A DNA stretch of 18,550 nt from positions 1 to 18,550 of the forward strand of contig JAIYEB010000159.1 of NCBI GenBank assembly GCA_027487195.1. The letters run 5' to 3'. Of this stretch, positions 1-7,932 are shown one piece after another. Each line of letters opens with the position of its first letter. Within the stretch, counting starts at the first letter, position 1. A program made the translations under genes and the position numbers. Below the pieces are notes generated by a model. That model ran no database searches, was not told the origin of the DNA, and saw only the letters and a program-made list of their open reading frames with translations. Source of the stretch: Hyphomicrobiales bacterium. GTDB lineage: Bacteria; Pseudomonadota; Alphaproteobacteria; Rhizobiales; UBA4765.

Positions 1-189
1 ATGTTTGATGAGGACCGCCCAAAACCGAAGCCGCCCGCCCATGAACTGGGCCAGCCGCTTGATCAGCTCTCGATCAAGGAGATCGAGACGAGAATCGAGT
101 TGCTTCAGGCGGAGATCCTGCGGCTGCAGGAGGCAAAGGCAGGCAAGGGATCGGCCCGATCGGTTGCTGAGAGTCTGTTCAAAATCTAG
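1..189 (+). CDS. DUF1192 family small protein
   Basis: A 62-residue acidic/basic protein of the DUF1192 type, a short family of unknown function found mainly in alphaproteobacteria. The visible hallmarks are a charged Pro/Lys-rich N-terminus, a HELGQ-like stretch (about residues 14-18), a central helix with a heptad-like pattern (about 24-46, IEARIxLLQxEIxRL style) that suggests a short coiled coil, and a C-terminal AESLFK tail. The length is normal for the family. The ATG is the first base of the window, so no ribosome binding site can be checked and a slightly longer N-terminus cannot be excluded. A strong terminator follows about 100 bases after the stop. Function is unknown. Confidence 0.85.
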   Translation: MFDEDRPKPKPPAHELGQPLDQLSIKEIETRIELLQAEILRLQEAKAGKGSARSVAESLFKI

Positions 190-216
190 GCGCTTCAGCA
201 GGCGTTAAGGTTTCGG

Positions 217-230
217 CGCTATGAATAGCG
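217..230. repeat. Short perfect inverted repeat (6-2-6)
   Basis: CGCTAT and ATAGCG separated by two bases, in the 3' region between the DUF1192 stop and the terminator. It may form a small hairpin in the mRNA tail. There is no T-run after it, so it is not a terminator by itself. Confidence 0.4.
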
Positions 231-290
231 TGTCAGTTTTGAAGTCAGGCTTCCTGTCGTCGAGACGTGGCGCTTCCCTGTTTTGACTTT

Positions 291-319
291 GAGCCGCCCC
301 TGATGGCGGCTCTTTTTTT
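291..319 (+). terminator. Rho-independent terminator after the DUF1192 gene
   Basis: Perfect 8-bp stem GAGCCGCC (291-298) / GGCGGCTC (305-312) with a 6-base loop, followed directly by seven T residues (313-319). This is a textbook intrinsic terminator for + strand transcription. It insulates rcdA from the upstream gene, so rcdA should have its own promoter within about 320-430. No convincing -35/-10 pair is visible there; the stretch holds only a small tandem repeat (GCGTTGAG at 417-424 and 427-434). Confidence 0.9.
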
Positions 320-442
320 GAGCCCAACCCAAGCGCGTTCACCACATGCGGGCTGGTTTGTTGGTGTTACCCGCAGCGTGGACTAGTGTCAGCTCAGAGC
401 AGGGCGTATAGGGCCCGCGTTGAGTTGCGTTGAGGGTTGTCC

Positions 443-994
443 ATGACCGAGACTATCAAGCCAGTTTCCGAGAGCGCAGTTGATCCGGTGCAGGGTGCCG
501 ACACAGTGGCTTTTGGCGAGCGTCTGGCACAATCGGATCAGTTCAGCGCGCTGTTTCGCGAAGGTATGGCGCTGATCGAGGAGACTGCGAGCTATCTCGA
601 TGGCCAGGGCCGGACCGACAGCCGACTTTTGTCACGCGCCGCGACCATGGCCTACACCTCGACGACAATGTCGCTGACGACACGTTTGATGCAGCTCGCA
701 TCGTGGTTGATGTTGCAGCGCGCGGTCAACGAAAACGAGATTACCCGCGAGCAGGCGCGCGTCGATCAGCATCGCGTCAAGCTCTCCAGCCTTTCTTCGA
801 GCCCGCCGGGTCTGGCAGATGAACTGCCCGAAGCCTTGCTGTCGCTGATCGAGCGCTCATTCAGGTTGCAGACGCGCATCATCCATCTCGACCGTCTGCT
901 GGATGAAACAGCGCCGTCAGAACCGCAAAGCCGCGATGTGGCCTTGCAGATCGAGCGCCTTTCGAACGCTTTCGGCGCGGCACGCAAGGGCTGA
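443..994 (+). CDS. rcdA: RcdA-type regulator of CtrA degradation (DUF1465)
   Basis: A 183-residue helical protein of the DUF1465 family, which includes Caulobacter RcdA, an adaptor that with CpdR and PopA delivers the cell-cycle master regulator CtrA to the ClpXP protease. Family features visible are the FREGMALIEETASYLDG helix (about residues 34-50), the central LTTRLMQLASWLMLQRAVNE segment (about 74-93) and a C-terminal SFRLQTRIIHLDRLLD helix (about 135-150). I chose the ATG at 443 because GAGGG at 432-436 sits 6 bases upstream; an in-frame TTG two codons earlier overlaps that site. It lies upstream of the peptidase gene with an 85-base gap and may share its transcript. The family assignment is secure; the CtrA role is known for the Caulobacter protein and inferred here. 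Confidence 0.85.
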   Translation: MTETIKPVSESAVDPVQGADTVAFGERLAQSDQFSALFREGMALIEETASYLDGQGRTDSRLLSRAATMAYTSTTMSLTTRLMQLASWLMLQRAVNENEITREQARVDQHRVKLSSLSSSPPGLADELPEALLSLIERSFRLQTRIIHLDRLLDETAPSEPQSRDVALQIERLSNAFGAARKG

Positions 995-1079
995 TTGACG
1001 CAGTCTTTCAGAGCCTGCTTCGCCCAAAGCCTCTGGTCGATTTGGCTTCGAGCGCCTACCTCTGGGCAATACCGGAGAC

Positions 1080-3140
1080 ATGAGCGCAATGCTTGAGACA
1101 AATCCACTGCTGAGCCCCTGGAACACCCCGTTCGAGGTGGCCCCCTTCGCTGAAATCAGGCCGGAGCATTTCCTGCCGGCCTTTAACGAAGGGCTGCTGC
1201 GCCATCGGGCTGAAATTGCGGCGATTGCCTCGGACACAAGCCCGGCAACTTACGCGAACGTCATTGATGCGCTGGAGCGCGCTGGCGAGGCGCTGTCACG
1301 TGTATCTGGCGTATTCTGGAACCTGACGGGTGCTGACACCAACGAGGCGTTGCAGGCGATCGAGCGCGAGATTGCGCCAAGGCTTGCGACCCATTGGGCC
1401 GAGATCGGCACCAATCCCGCGTTGTTTCAGCGCGTCGATGCGTTGTTTCAGCAAAAGGATGCCCTCGGCCTAGATCCAGAGCGGCTCAGGCTTCTGGAAC
1501 GGACACGAACCTCGTTCGTTCGCTCTGGCGCGCGTCTTGGCGATGGCGAGCGTGAGCGCCTGAAGGCCATCGTCTCGCGGCTCGCCACACTTGGCACGAC
1601 GTTCTCGCAACATGTGCTTGCAGATGAGGCGGGATGGGAGATGGCGCTGGATGGCGCGGACGACCTCGCAGGCCTGCCGGACGCCTTGGTGGCTTCAATG
1701 AGGGCTGCTGCGGCTGCGCGCGGACAGGATGGCAAGGCGATCATGACGCTCGGGCGTTCGATCGTCGATCCATTCCTGACCTTTTCCGACCGGCGCGACC
1801 TGCGCGAAAAAGTGTTCAATGCCTGGATTATGCGCGGGCAAATGGGCGGCGAGACGGATAACCGCGCCATTGTCGCTGAGATGGTCGCGCTGCGCGCCGA
1901 GCGCGCCAGGATCCTGGGTTATCCGAATTTTGCAGCCTACAAGCTTGATGACACCATGGCCAAGACGCCGGATGCCGTGCGCAATCTTCTGGACACGGTC
2001 TGGGCGCCGGCTGTTGCGCGATGCGCGGAGGAGCGTCAGGCTCTGGCTGAGCTTTCGCTTTCGCAGGGAGGCCCGGGCCAGATCGAGCCATGGGACTGGC
2101 GCTATTATGCGCAGAAGGTGCGGCGGCAGGCGTTTGCAATCGACGAGGCAGAGGTCAAGGCCTACCTGTCGCTTGATCATATGATCGACGCTGCCTTTGA
2201 CACGGCACATCGGCTTTTCGGCGTGTCCTTTCGCAGGGTCACGACTGTTTCGCCCTATCATCCGGATGTGCGCGTCTATGAAATGCTCGATTCCTCCGGT
2301 GCGCATCTGGCGCTGTTCTTCGGCGACTATTTCGCCCGGCCATCGAAGCGCTCCGGCGCATGGATGTCGGCGTTTCGCTCGCAGGAAAAACTTCGCGGCA
2401 ACCGTCGCCCCGTGATCGTCAACGTGATGAACTTTGCAAAGGCGCCCGACGGCGAGCCGACGCTTCTGTCATTTGACGATGCGCGCACGCTGTTTCACGA
2501 GTTCGGCCATGGGCTTCATGGCATGTTGTCGGATGTCGTCTACCCGTCGATGGCGGGCACCGCTGTTGCGCGTGACTTCGTCGAGTTGCCCTCGCAGCTC
2601 TATGAGCACTGGCTGATGACGCCGGACGTGCTGCATCGGTTCGCGCGCCATTGGAAGACAGGGGCTGCGATCCCCAAGGCGCTGACCGACAAGATCGAGG
2701 CCGCGCGCCACTTCAATCAGGGCTTTGCAACGGTCGAGTATTGCGCATCGAGCTATGTCGACATTGCCTTCCACGAGCTGGAGCAGGCCGACGGCATTGA
2801 CCCGATTGCGTTTGAAGCCTCGGTGCTTGAGGCCATCGGCATGCCGAAGGGGATGGTCATGCGCCATCGCACGCCGCACTTTGCGCATGTCTTTGCAGGC
2901 GACGGATATTCCGCCGGCTACTATTCCTACCTGTGGTCGGAAGTGATGGACGCCGATGCGTTTTCAGCTTTTGAGGAAACCGGCGACGTTTTCGCCAAGG
3001 ACGTCGCAACCAGGCTTCGTGACTTCATCTATGCGGCCGGAAACCGGCAGGATCCGGCGATGGCCTACACGGCGTTTCGCGGTCGCATGCCCGATGTCGG
3101 GCCGCTGCTTCGAAAGCGCGGCTTTCCAGCTGCAGCCTGA
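1080..3140 (+). CDS. dcp: M3 family zinc metallopeptidase (peptidyl-dipeptidase Dcp type)
   Basis: A 686-residue cytosolic oligopeptidase of peptidase family M3A, the length usual for Dcp and oligopeptidase A. The zinc site is visible as HEFGH at residues 473-477, with the third ligand Glu502 in DFVELPSQLYEHW. The substrate-binding GYSAGYYSYLWS segment near residues 616-627 is also present. The DYFARPSKRSGAWMSAF block resembles Dcp more than oligopeptidase A. Members cut short peptides and help recycle peptides from protein turnover. No signal peptide is present. The start is either ATG 1080 (GGAG only 3-4 bases upstream) or ATG 1089 (better spacing from the same GGAG); the difference is three residues. 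It lies downstream of rcdA on the same strand, and its 3' end faces olsB. Confidence 0.9.
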   Translation: MSAMLETNPLLSPWNTPFEVAPFAEIRPEHFLPAFNEGLLRHRAEIAAIASDTSPATYANVIDALERAGEALSRVSGVFWNLTGADTNEALQAIEREIAPRLATHWAEIGTNPALFQRVDALFQQKDALGLDPERLRLLERTRTSFVRSGARLGDGERERLKAIVSRLATLGTTFSQHVLADEAGWEMALDGADDLAGLPDALVASMRAAAAARGQDGKAIMTLGRSIVDPFLTFSDRRDLREKVFNAWIMRGQMGGETDNRAIVAEMVALRAERARILGYPNFAAYKLDDTMAKTPDAVRNLLDTVWAPAVARCAEERQALAELSLSQGGPGQIEPWDWRYYAQKVRRQAFAIDEAEVKAYLSLDHMIDAAFDTAHRLFGVSFRRVTTVSPYHPDVRVYEMLDSSGAHLALFFGDYFARPSKRSGAWMSAFRSQEKLRGNRRPVIVNVMNFAKAPDGEPTLLSFDDARTLFHEFGHGLHGMLSDVVYPSMAGTAVARDFVELPSQLYEHWLMTPDVLHRFARHWKTGAAIPKALTDKIEAARHFNQGFATVEYCASSYVDIAFHELEQADGIDPIAFEASVLEAIGMPKGMVMRHRTPHFAHVFAGDGYSAGYYSYLWSEVMDADAFSAFEETGDVFAKDVATRLRDFIYAAGNRQDPAMAYTAFRGRMPDVGPLLRKRGFPAAA

Positions 3141-3188
3141 AGCCTGACGTCCGATCGGGATGGCAGGTTGCGGGCTGCGAGGCCGGGC

Positions 3189-4139
3189 TCAGGCCGCGTA
3201 GCGCCCGGCGTCTGCGCCGAAGTGGCTGATGTAGCGCTCGGAAATGGCCTGCCTTGGCAGGACGATGAAAACATCGGTCGTGCCGAACGCGCGATCGACC
3301 ACGGCCCCATCACCAACCTTCGCTCCAAGGCGCAGATAGCCTTTGAGCAGCGGCGGCAGGACATGCAGCGCGCGCTTCATGTCGATTGCCGAGGCCGGCA
3401 AACGATTCATTTGCACGTGGCGGCTCACCTTGGCCGATACGCTCCATTCCTCATCCGCACGCGCGTTGTGATGCAGAAACGAGAGGGGCAGGGCAAGCGC
3501 ATCGGGGTTCGTGCCTTCAAAGCTTGCGCAGCCGATCATGCAATCGATGCCGTGTGCAAGCACATAGGCCCAGATGCCATGCCAGAGCAGTTCGACCGTG
3601 CGCTTGTTGCGATAAGGCGGCAACACACATGAGCGACCGAGTTCAAGGAATTTGAGATCCGGATGCCGGGCAACGAGGGGCCCAAGGTCAAACTCGTGCT
3701 GGGAGTAGAACCCCTGCGCAAGCTCCGCGACATCCTGGCGGAGCAGGCGATAGGTTCCAACGATGGTCGGGCGCGCGACGCCAAACGGTTTGGCCGGCGG
3801 GAGCGCATGATCAATGACCAGGAGATGATCGCAGATCTGGTCATAGGCATCGACGTCGCGGCGCAGAAACTGCGCGCCCATCCTCGGAACCGCGGACATT
3901 TCCTCGAAGAAGACCCCGTAGCGCAGGGCCTGCGCGCCGCGCACCTCTGCGCCGGTGCGCGCAAGGCGAACCTCAAGGTCTCCGATGCGGCCAAGCGAAG
4001 GTGGCAGGATCTTGCGGGACAGCGCGCGCGCTGCGAGCAACGATGGCGGCAGAAGCCCCGGGAATATGCCCACCGGAGTCTGGCCTTTCAAAAGTCGGGT
4101 CACGTCGGCCAAGGCCCCCTGCATTCCTGCTGCGTGCAT
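3189..4139 (-). CDS. olsB: OlsB-type L-ornithine N-alpha-acyltransferase (GNAT fold)
   Basis: A 316-residue acyltransferase of the OlsB/hemolysin-like GNAT family. OlsB transfers a 3-hydroxyacyl group from acyl carrier protein to the alpha-amino group of ornithine, giving lyso-ornithine lipid, the first step of phosphorus-free ornithine membrane lipids. Family blocks visible are LEIGRxCV-like FLELGRSCVLPPYRNKRTVELLW, then MIGCASFEGTNPD, LPLSFLHHN and PPLLKGYLRLGAKVGDGAVVDRAFGTTDVFIVL near the C-terminus. The frame stays open to 4283, but that would overlap the kinase gene. ATG 4139 has a GGGGGGA ribosome binding site just upstream and is preferred. No olsA is present in the window. It is the last gene of a four-gene minus-strand run. 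Confidence 0.85.
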   Translation of the reverse strand: MHAAGMQGALADVTRLLKGQTPVGIFPGLLPPSLLAARALSRKILPPSLGRIGDLEVRLARTGAEVRGAQALRYGVFFEEMSAVPRMGAQFLRRDVDAYDQICDHLLVIDHALPPAKPFGVARPTIVGTYRLLRQDVAELAQGFYSQHEFDLGPLVARHPDLKFLELGRSCVLPPYRNKRTVELLWHGIWAYVLAHGIDCMIGCASFEGTNPDALALPLSFLHHNARADEEWSVSAKVSRHVQMNRLPASAIDMKRALHVLPPLLKGYLRLGAKVGDGAVVDRAFGTTDVFIVLPRQAISERYISHFGADAGRYAA

Positions 4140-4246
4140 TCGTCCCCCCAGGCCATCGAGCGACTCACGACATCGTTTTGTCGCAGTGCTTTTCGTGCCT
4201 GTGTCAGACGACAAAGAGATGACGTCGGGGGGATATAGGGCAGTGA
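4140..4246 (-). promoter_or_regulatory. Possible structured leader upstream of olsB
   Basis: The 107 bases between the kinase stop and the olsB start hold two complementary pairs. TTTGTCG (4177-4183) matches CGACAAA (4209-4215). The G-run of the olsB ribosome binding site (C-run on the + strand at about 4144-4149) can pair over 7 bp with a C-run transcribed near 4226-4232. Neither is followed by a T-run. The pairing could mask the ribosome binding site. No promoter is evident. This is inference from complementarity only. Confidence 0.3.
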
Positions 4247-5929
4247 TCAGGCCGCGTCGACAGCTCGTGAGCCGGCAAGGCAATGATGATCGATCGCCGC
4301 CAGCAGCCTGTCGCGATCCAGCGGTTTGGTCAGATGATCATCCATGCCTGCATCAAGCGAGCGCGCGCGATCTTCGGCGAATGCGTTTGCAGTCAAAGCC
4401 AGAATGGGCGTGCGCGGTGCACCGGCTGTCGCTTCATGCGCACGCATGGCACGGGCTGTCATCAGACCGTCCTGCCCCGGCATTTGCATATCCATCAGGA
4501 CAAGATCAAAGCGCTGGGTGGTGAAGGCTCCGACTGCGACTTCGCCGTCGGCGGCGTGATGAACCGTGTGCCCAAGCTTTTCCAGGAGTGCGCGCGCCAG
4601 CAACGCATTGATCGGGTTGTCTTCCGCCACAAGCACACGGAGCGAGCGCGCGACAGCACTGCTGATCGGCGCCGGCTCAGCCAGCCGGGGGTCTGCAACC
4701 GGAACCCCTGCGCCCATGGCCTGTTCAATCAGGGAGGCATGGCGGACCGGGCGCACGAGGTAGCCTGCAAAGCCCTCACGTCTCAACGCCTCAAGTTCGG
4801 TGCGCGCTTGTGGCGTCAGAAGGACAACGAGCCGCCCATGTTGCGGAACCTGACGTGCTTCGATGGCAAGGCGGGTCAAGGCTGCGCGGCCAAGCCGGCG
4901 GTCAGCCAGAACGACATCAGCGTCAAGCGTATCGACGAGGAACGCACCGGCACCCGACAGGGCTGAAACGATGGCCGTGCGCTCAACACCGTCCGGCATG
5001 TCAAGATAGACGCGCCGACCCTTCAGCGTCTGCGGCTGAGAGCTCGCAGTTACGGACGATACAGGCAATGCCACGCTGAACGTCGATCCACGCCCGACAG
5101 TGCTGTCGACTGTAATGTCACCTCCCATGGCGACAGCCAGTCGGCGGCTGATGGCAAGGCCGAGGCCGGCCCCGGAAGCTTCGCTGGGCCGGCCTTCCTC
5201 GATGCGCTCAAAGTCATGGAACAAGCGTCCGAGCGCTGCTGGCGGAATGCCGATGCCTGTATCGATGACCTCGAAGACGAGGCTGTTTGCCCGCCCTGAG
5301 ACGCGCACAACAACACCGCCCTGGACTGTGAACTTCACAGCGTTTCCCGCGAGGTTGAGCAGGACCTGCCTCAATCTGCGGCGGTCCATGTGGACCTCAG
5401 CCGGCAGATCGGCGCCTGGCATCGCGACAATCTCGAGACCCCGGTCATGCGCGCGCGGCGACAGGAGCTCGACCACCTCCTCGGCCAGCGCCAGGGGATC
5501 AAACGCTTCTGGCCTCAGATCGACGCGGCCGGCCTCGATCCGCGACACTTCGAGGACATCATCAACGAGGGCAAGCAAGCCCTCGCCCGAGCGCCGCAAG
5601 GCATCCACGTAGGTTGCCTGTTCGGCTGTCAGACGGGTATCTGCAAGAAGCGTCGACATGCCAATCACGCCATTCAGCGGCGTGCGCATTTCGTGGCTCA
5701 CTGTCGCAAGCATGCGCTCGGTGGCTCCGGTGTCCAACGGGATTGGGGTGCCGGGTGAGCGGGCATAGAGCACACAGGCAATGAGCCCGATGCCGGCGAT
5801 GGCAAGCAACAGGAACAGCCCGCCGATGTAGGCGCCAGCCAGGATGAGGGCAGGTCCGAGCGTGCCCGCTGCAACGGCTGACGCCGGCGCGGACAGGTAT
5901 CGAAGAAGCACAGGCGAAGGACTGGACAT
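4247..5929 (-). CDS. Hybrid sensor histidine kinase with degenerate and intact receiver domains
   Basis: A 560-residue membrane-bound hybrid kinase. Order from the chosen ATG: a hydrophobic N-terminus with probably two membrane segments (about residues 13-36 and 38-55) and almost no sensory loop; HisKA with H-box SHEMRTPLNGVIG and phospho-His79; HATPase with the N-box (Asn196), G1 DTGIGIP and G2 GAGLGLAISRR; a degenerate receiver-like module (about 305-405) with an Asp at the phosphoacceptor position but YLVRP in place of the usual KP; and an intact receiver (about 430-547) with ED at 436-437, phospho-Asp480 in VLMDMQMPG and Lys535 in LTKPL. An upstream in-frame GTG at 5968 lacks a ribosome binding site, and so does ATG 5929, so the start is uncertain. 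The signal and output are unknown. It lies between comM and olsB on the same strand. Confidence 0.9.
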   Translation of the reverse strand: MSSPSPVLLRYLSAPASAVAAGTLGPALILAGAYIGGLFLLLAIAGIGLIACVLYARSPGTPIPLDTGATERMLATVSHEMRTPLNGVIGMSTLLADTRLTAEQATYVDALRRSGEGLLALVDDVLEVSRIEAGRVDLRPEAFDPLALAEEVVELLSPRAHDRGLEIVAMPGADLPAEVHMDRRRLRQVLLNLAGNAVKFTVQGGVVVRVSGRANSLVFEVIDTGIGIPPAALGRLFHDFERIEEGRPSEASGAGLGLAISRRLAVAMGGDITVDSTVGRGSTFSVALPVSSVTASSQPQTLKGRRVYLDMPDGVERTAIVSALSGAGAFLVDTLDADVVLADRRLGRAALTRLAIEARQVPQHGRLVVLLTPQARTELEALRREGFAGYLVRPVRHASLIEQAMGAGVPVADPRLAEPAPISSAVARSLRVLVAEDNPINALLARALLEKLGHTVHHAADGEVAVGAFTTQRFDLVLMDMQMPGQDGLMTARAMRAHEATAGAPRTPILALTANAFAEDRARSLDAGMDDHLTKPLDRDRLLAAIDHHCLAGSRAVDAA

Positions 5930-5995
5930 GGCAACCCGAATGCAAAAACCTTGAAGTTCGCACGTCACTTTGCCGGAAGGGAGTTGCGAAACCGT

Positions 5996-7525
5996 TCAGG
6001 CCGCCTGTGGTTTCCGGTCCACCAGAAAACGGTAAGCCAAGGCTTCGGCAATATGGATGCGCTTGACCGTCGGCGCACCTTCAAGGTCGGCCAAGGTGCG
6101 TGCAACCCTGAGGGTGCGGGTCAAACCCCGTGCTGTGAGGCCAAATCGGTTGGCCGCGTCCGACAGAAGCGACAGGCCGGCGGCATCCGTGCGAGCGGCC
6201 TCCTCGATGATCTTGTGCGGGGCCGACCCGTTGGTTCTGACATCAACGCCCATGGCTGCATAACGTTCGGCCTGGCGCTGGCGGGCTTCACGGACACGGG
6301 CAGCGACAGGCTTTGAAGCTTCGCCAGGCGCACGCGACAGGAGGTCAGTCGCGCGGACCGCAGGGACTTCAATCATGATGTCCATGCGATCGAGAAATGG
6401 GCCAGAGATCCGGGACTGATACTCGGTGTCGCACGACCTGCCTTTCCTGCAGGCATATCCGGGTTCGCCAAACCGCCCGCAGCGGCATGGGTTCATTGCT
6501 GCGATGAGCTGAAAGCGGGCTGGAAATGAGACGCGATAGTTGGCCCTCGTAATGGTGACTTCGGCGTTCTCGAGAGGCTGGCGCAACGCATCGAGGACGA
6601 AGGGCACAAACTCCGGCAGCTCATCGAGAAACAGGACGCCGTTGTGGGCGAGTGAAACCTCGCCCGGGCGCGCCCTGAGGCCTCCCCCCACCAGCGAAAC
6701 CATGGATGCGGAATGGTGCGGAGCTCGAAATGGCCGGCGGTCGGTCAGGGCACCTTCCGGCAACTCGCCGGCAACGGATGCGATCATCGACACTTCCAGG
6801 AGTTCACGCGCGGACAGCGGCGGCAGCAGGGACGGCAGACGCTGCGCAAGCATCGACTTCCCGGCGCCTGGCGGGCCCGTCATGATCATGTTGTGCGCAC
6901 CCGCTGCCGCGACTTCGAGCGCACGCCGCGCCGTCTCCTGACCGCGGACATCTGCAAGGTCGGGCAGGTCGGTTGTTTCAACGCGGGTTGCCGGGCGCGG
7001 GCGAGCCAGCTGCTGAACGCCATTCAGATGATTGACCAGCGAGAGCAGGGTTGGGGCCGCGGCAATCTCGAGGTCATCTCCTGCCCACGCGGCTTCCGCG
7101 CCGCATGATTGCGGGCATACCAGCCTCTGGCCGGCGGCTGCCGCAGCAATTGCGGCAGGCAAGACGCCAGTCACCGCGCTGATGCGGCCATCAAGCGCGA
7201 GCTCTCCCAGCGCGACGATGCCATCCAGCGCATCGCGCGGGATGGCGCCTGTTGCAGCCATGAGCCCGAGCGCAATGGGCAGATCATAGTGGCTGCCCTC
7301 CTTGGGAAGATCGGCTGGTGCCAGATTGACGGTAATGCGTTTGGCCGGCAGCGACAGTCCGGAAGCCAGCAACGCAGCGCGTACCCGCTCCCGGCTTTCG
7401 CCAACAGCCTTGTCGGGGAGCCCCACAACCGTAAACCCTATGAACCCCGGGGATACGTCGACCTGCACATCCACAGGTCTCGCCTCGATCCCAACAAATG
7501 CAACTGTCGATACACGCGCAACCAT
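5996..7525 (-). CDS. comM: ComM/YifB family Mg-chelatase-like AAA+ ATPase
   Basis: A 509-residue AAA+ ATPase of the ComM/YifB family, the usual length. The N-terminal ChlI-like/Lon-like fold spans about residues 1-160, the AAA+ core has Walker A GPPGAGKS at 217-224 and Walker B VLFLDE at 297-302, and a four-cysteine cluster (Cys347, 349, 359, 365) follows NPCRCG as is typical. SRISGPFLDRMDI and the C-terminal Mg-chelatase domain close the protein. In naturally competent bacteria ComM is a hexameric helicase that extends integration of transforming DNA; most bacteria carry it, including many not known to be competent. The frame extends to 7567, but ATG 7525 begins the conserved MVARVSTVAFVGIEA start and is preferred. 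The gap to the downstream kinase gene is 66 bases. Confidence 0.92.
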   Translation of the reverse strand: MVARVSTVAFVGIEARPVDVQVDVSPGFIGFTVVGLPDKAVGESRERVRAALLASGLSLPAKRITVNLAPADLPKEGSHYDLPIALGLMAATGAIPRDALDGIVALGELALDGRISAVTGVLPAAIAAAAAGQRLVCPQSCGAEAAWAGDDLEIAAAPTLLSLVNHLNGVQQLARPRPATRVETTDLPDLADVRGQETARRALEVAAAGAHNMIMTGPPGAGKSMLAQRLPSLLPPLSARELLEVSMIASVAGELPEGALTDRRPFRAPHHSASMVSLVGGGLRARPGEVSLAHNGVLFLDELPEFVPFVLDALRQPLENAEVTITRANYRVSFPARFQLIAAMNPCRCGRFGEPGYACRKGRSCDTEYQSRISGPFLDRMDIMIEVPAVRATDLLSRAPGEASKPVAARVREARQRQAERYAAMGVDVRTNGSAPHKIIEEAARTDAAGLSLLSDAANRFGLTARGLTRTLRVARTLADLEGAPTVKRIHIAEALAYRFLVDRKPQAA

Positions 7526-7549
7526 CGCTTTGCCCCAAACTTCAATTGC

Positions 7550-7564
7550 GTTGCAACAGTTGCA
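7550..7564. promoter_or_regulatory. Palindromic site upstream of comM
   Basis: TGCAAC-A-GTTGCA (7552-7564) is a perfect dyad, overlapping a second 8-bp palindrome GTTGCAAC (7550-7557). It lies 25-39 bases upstream of the comM ATG, where a repressor or promoter element could sit. No regulator is known from this window. Confidence 0.3.
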
Positions 7565-7579
7565 CAAAGAAGGGAACGA

Positions 7580-7597
7580 ACCAAGAACAACCTTGGT
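7580..7597 (-). terminator. Weak hairpin between the 66-residue gene and comM
   Basis: ACCAAG (7580-7585) pairs with CTTGGT (7592-7597) across a 6-base loop. On the minus strand it is followed by a pyrimidine-rich tract (TCGTTCCCTTCTTTG). The stem is short and AT/GC mixed, so it would be at most a leaky terminator. Confidence 0.3.
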
Positions 7598-7618
7598 CTA
7601 ACGCAGGGGGCTCTGGGA

Positions 7619-7819
7619 TCAGGCCGCGCGGCGTGTGGCGGTGCGAAAGCGCCTGAGATGCGCCCGGAGGGTATTGGTCGCTTCGCGCGGATGCTGAAAC
7701 ACGTGACCGTCGAAACGATCGAACCCCGGCCCGGAGGAATAGAAGCGATAGCCGCCATGATCCTTCACAAGAAGTCCGGCGGTCTCATCGTCAATCTCAA
7801 GAAGTCGTGTCTCTGACAT
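7619..7819 (-). CDS. Small conserved-looking protein of unknown function, 66 residues
   Basis: A 66-residue soluble protein with an acidic N-terminal half and a very basic tail (RAHLRRFRTATRRAA). The core reads like GGYRFYSSGPGFDRFDG followed by VFQHPREA, a pattern I associate with short uncharacterised alphaproteobacterial proteins. No catalytic motif, signal peptide or membrane segment is visible. ATG 7819 has GAGGG about 11 bases upstream. It is the first gene of the minus-strand run that continues into comM, the kinase and olsB. The frame is free of overlap with any other credible gene. Function is unknown. Confidence 0.65.
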   Translation of the reverse strand: MSETRLLEIDDETAGLLVKDHGGYRFYSSGPGFDRFDGHVFQHPREATNTLRAHLRRFRTATRRAA

Positions 7820-7857
7820 TGTGGCTCTGCCCTCTGGAAACGGAACTCACAACACTC

Positions 7858-7873
7858 GCCAAGTTATCTTGGC
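7858..7873. repeat. Short dyad upstream of the 66-residue gene
   Basis: GCCAAG-TTAT-CTTGGC, a perfect 6-4-6 inverted repeat 39-54 bases upstream of the ATG at 7819. Its position is compatible with an operator. No regulator is identifiable. Confidence 0.3.
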
Positions 7874-7932
7874 TCAATCGGCGCAGGGTAATGGCTCGGC
7901 CAAGCCCCGCGGTGACGCTTAATCTGAAGATG

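Noticed and set aside
1695..2306. 203-codon open frame on the - strand
   Set aside because: Antisense to the M3 peptidase body; no motif and no ribosome binding site of note.
4140..4283. N-terminal extension of olsB
   Set aside because: It would overlap the 3' end of the kinase gene and has no conserved sequence; ATG 4139 has a strong G-rich ribosome binding site.
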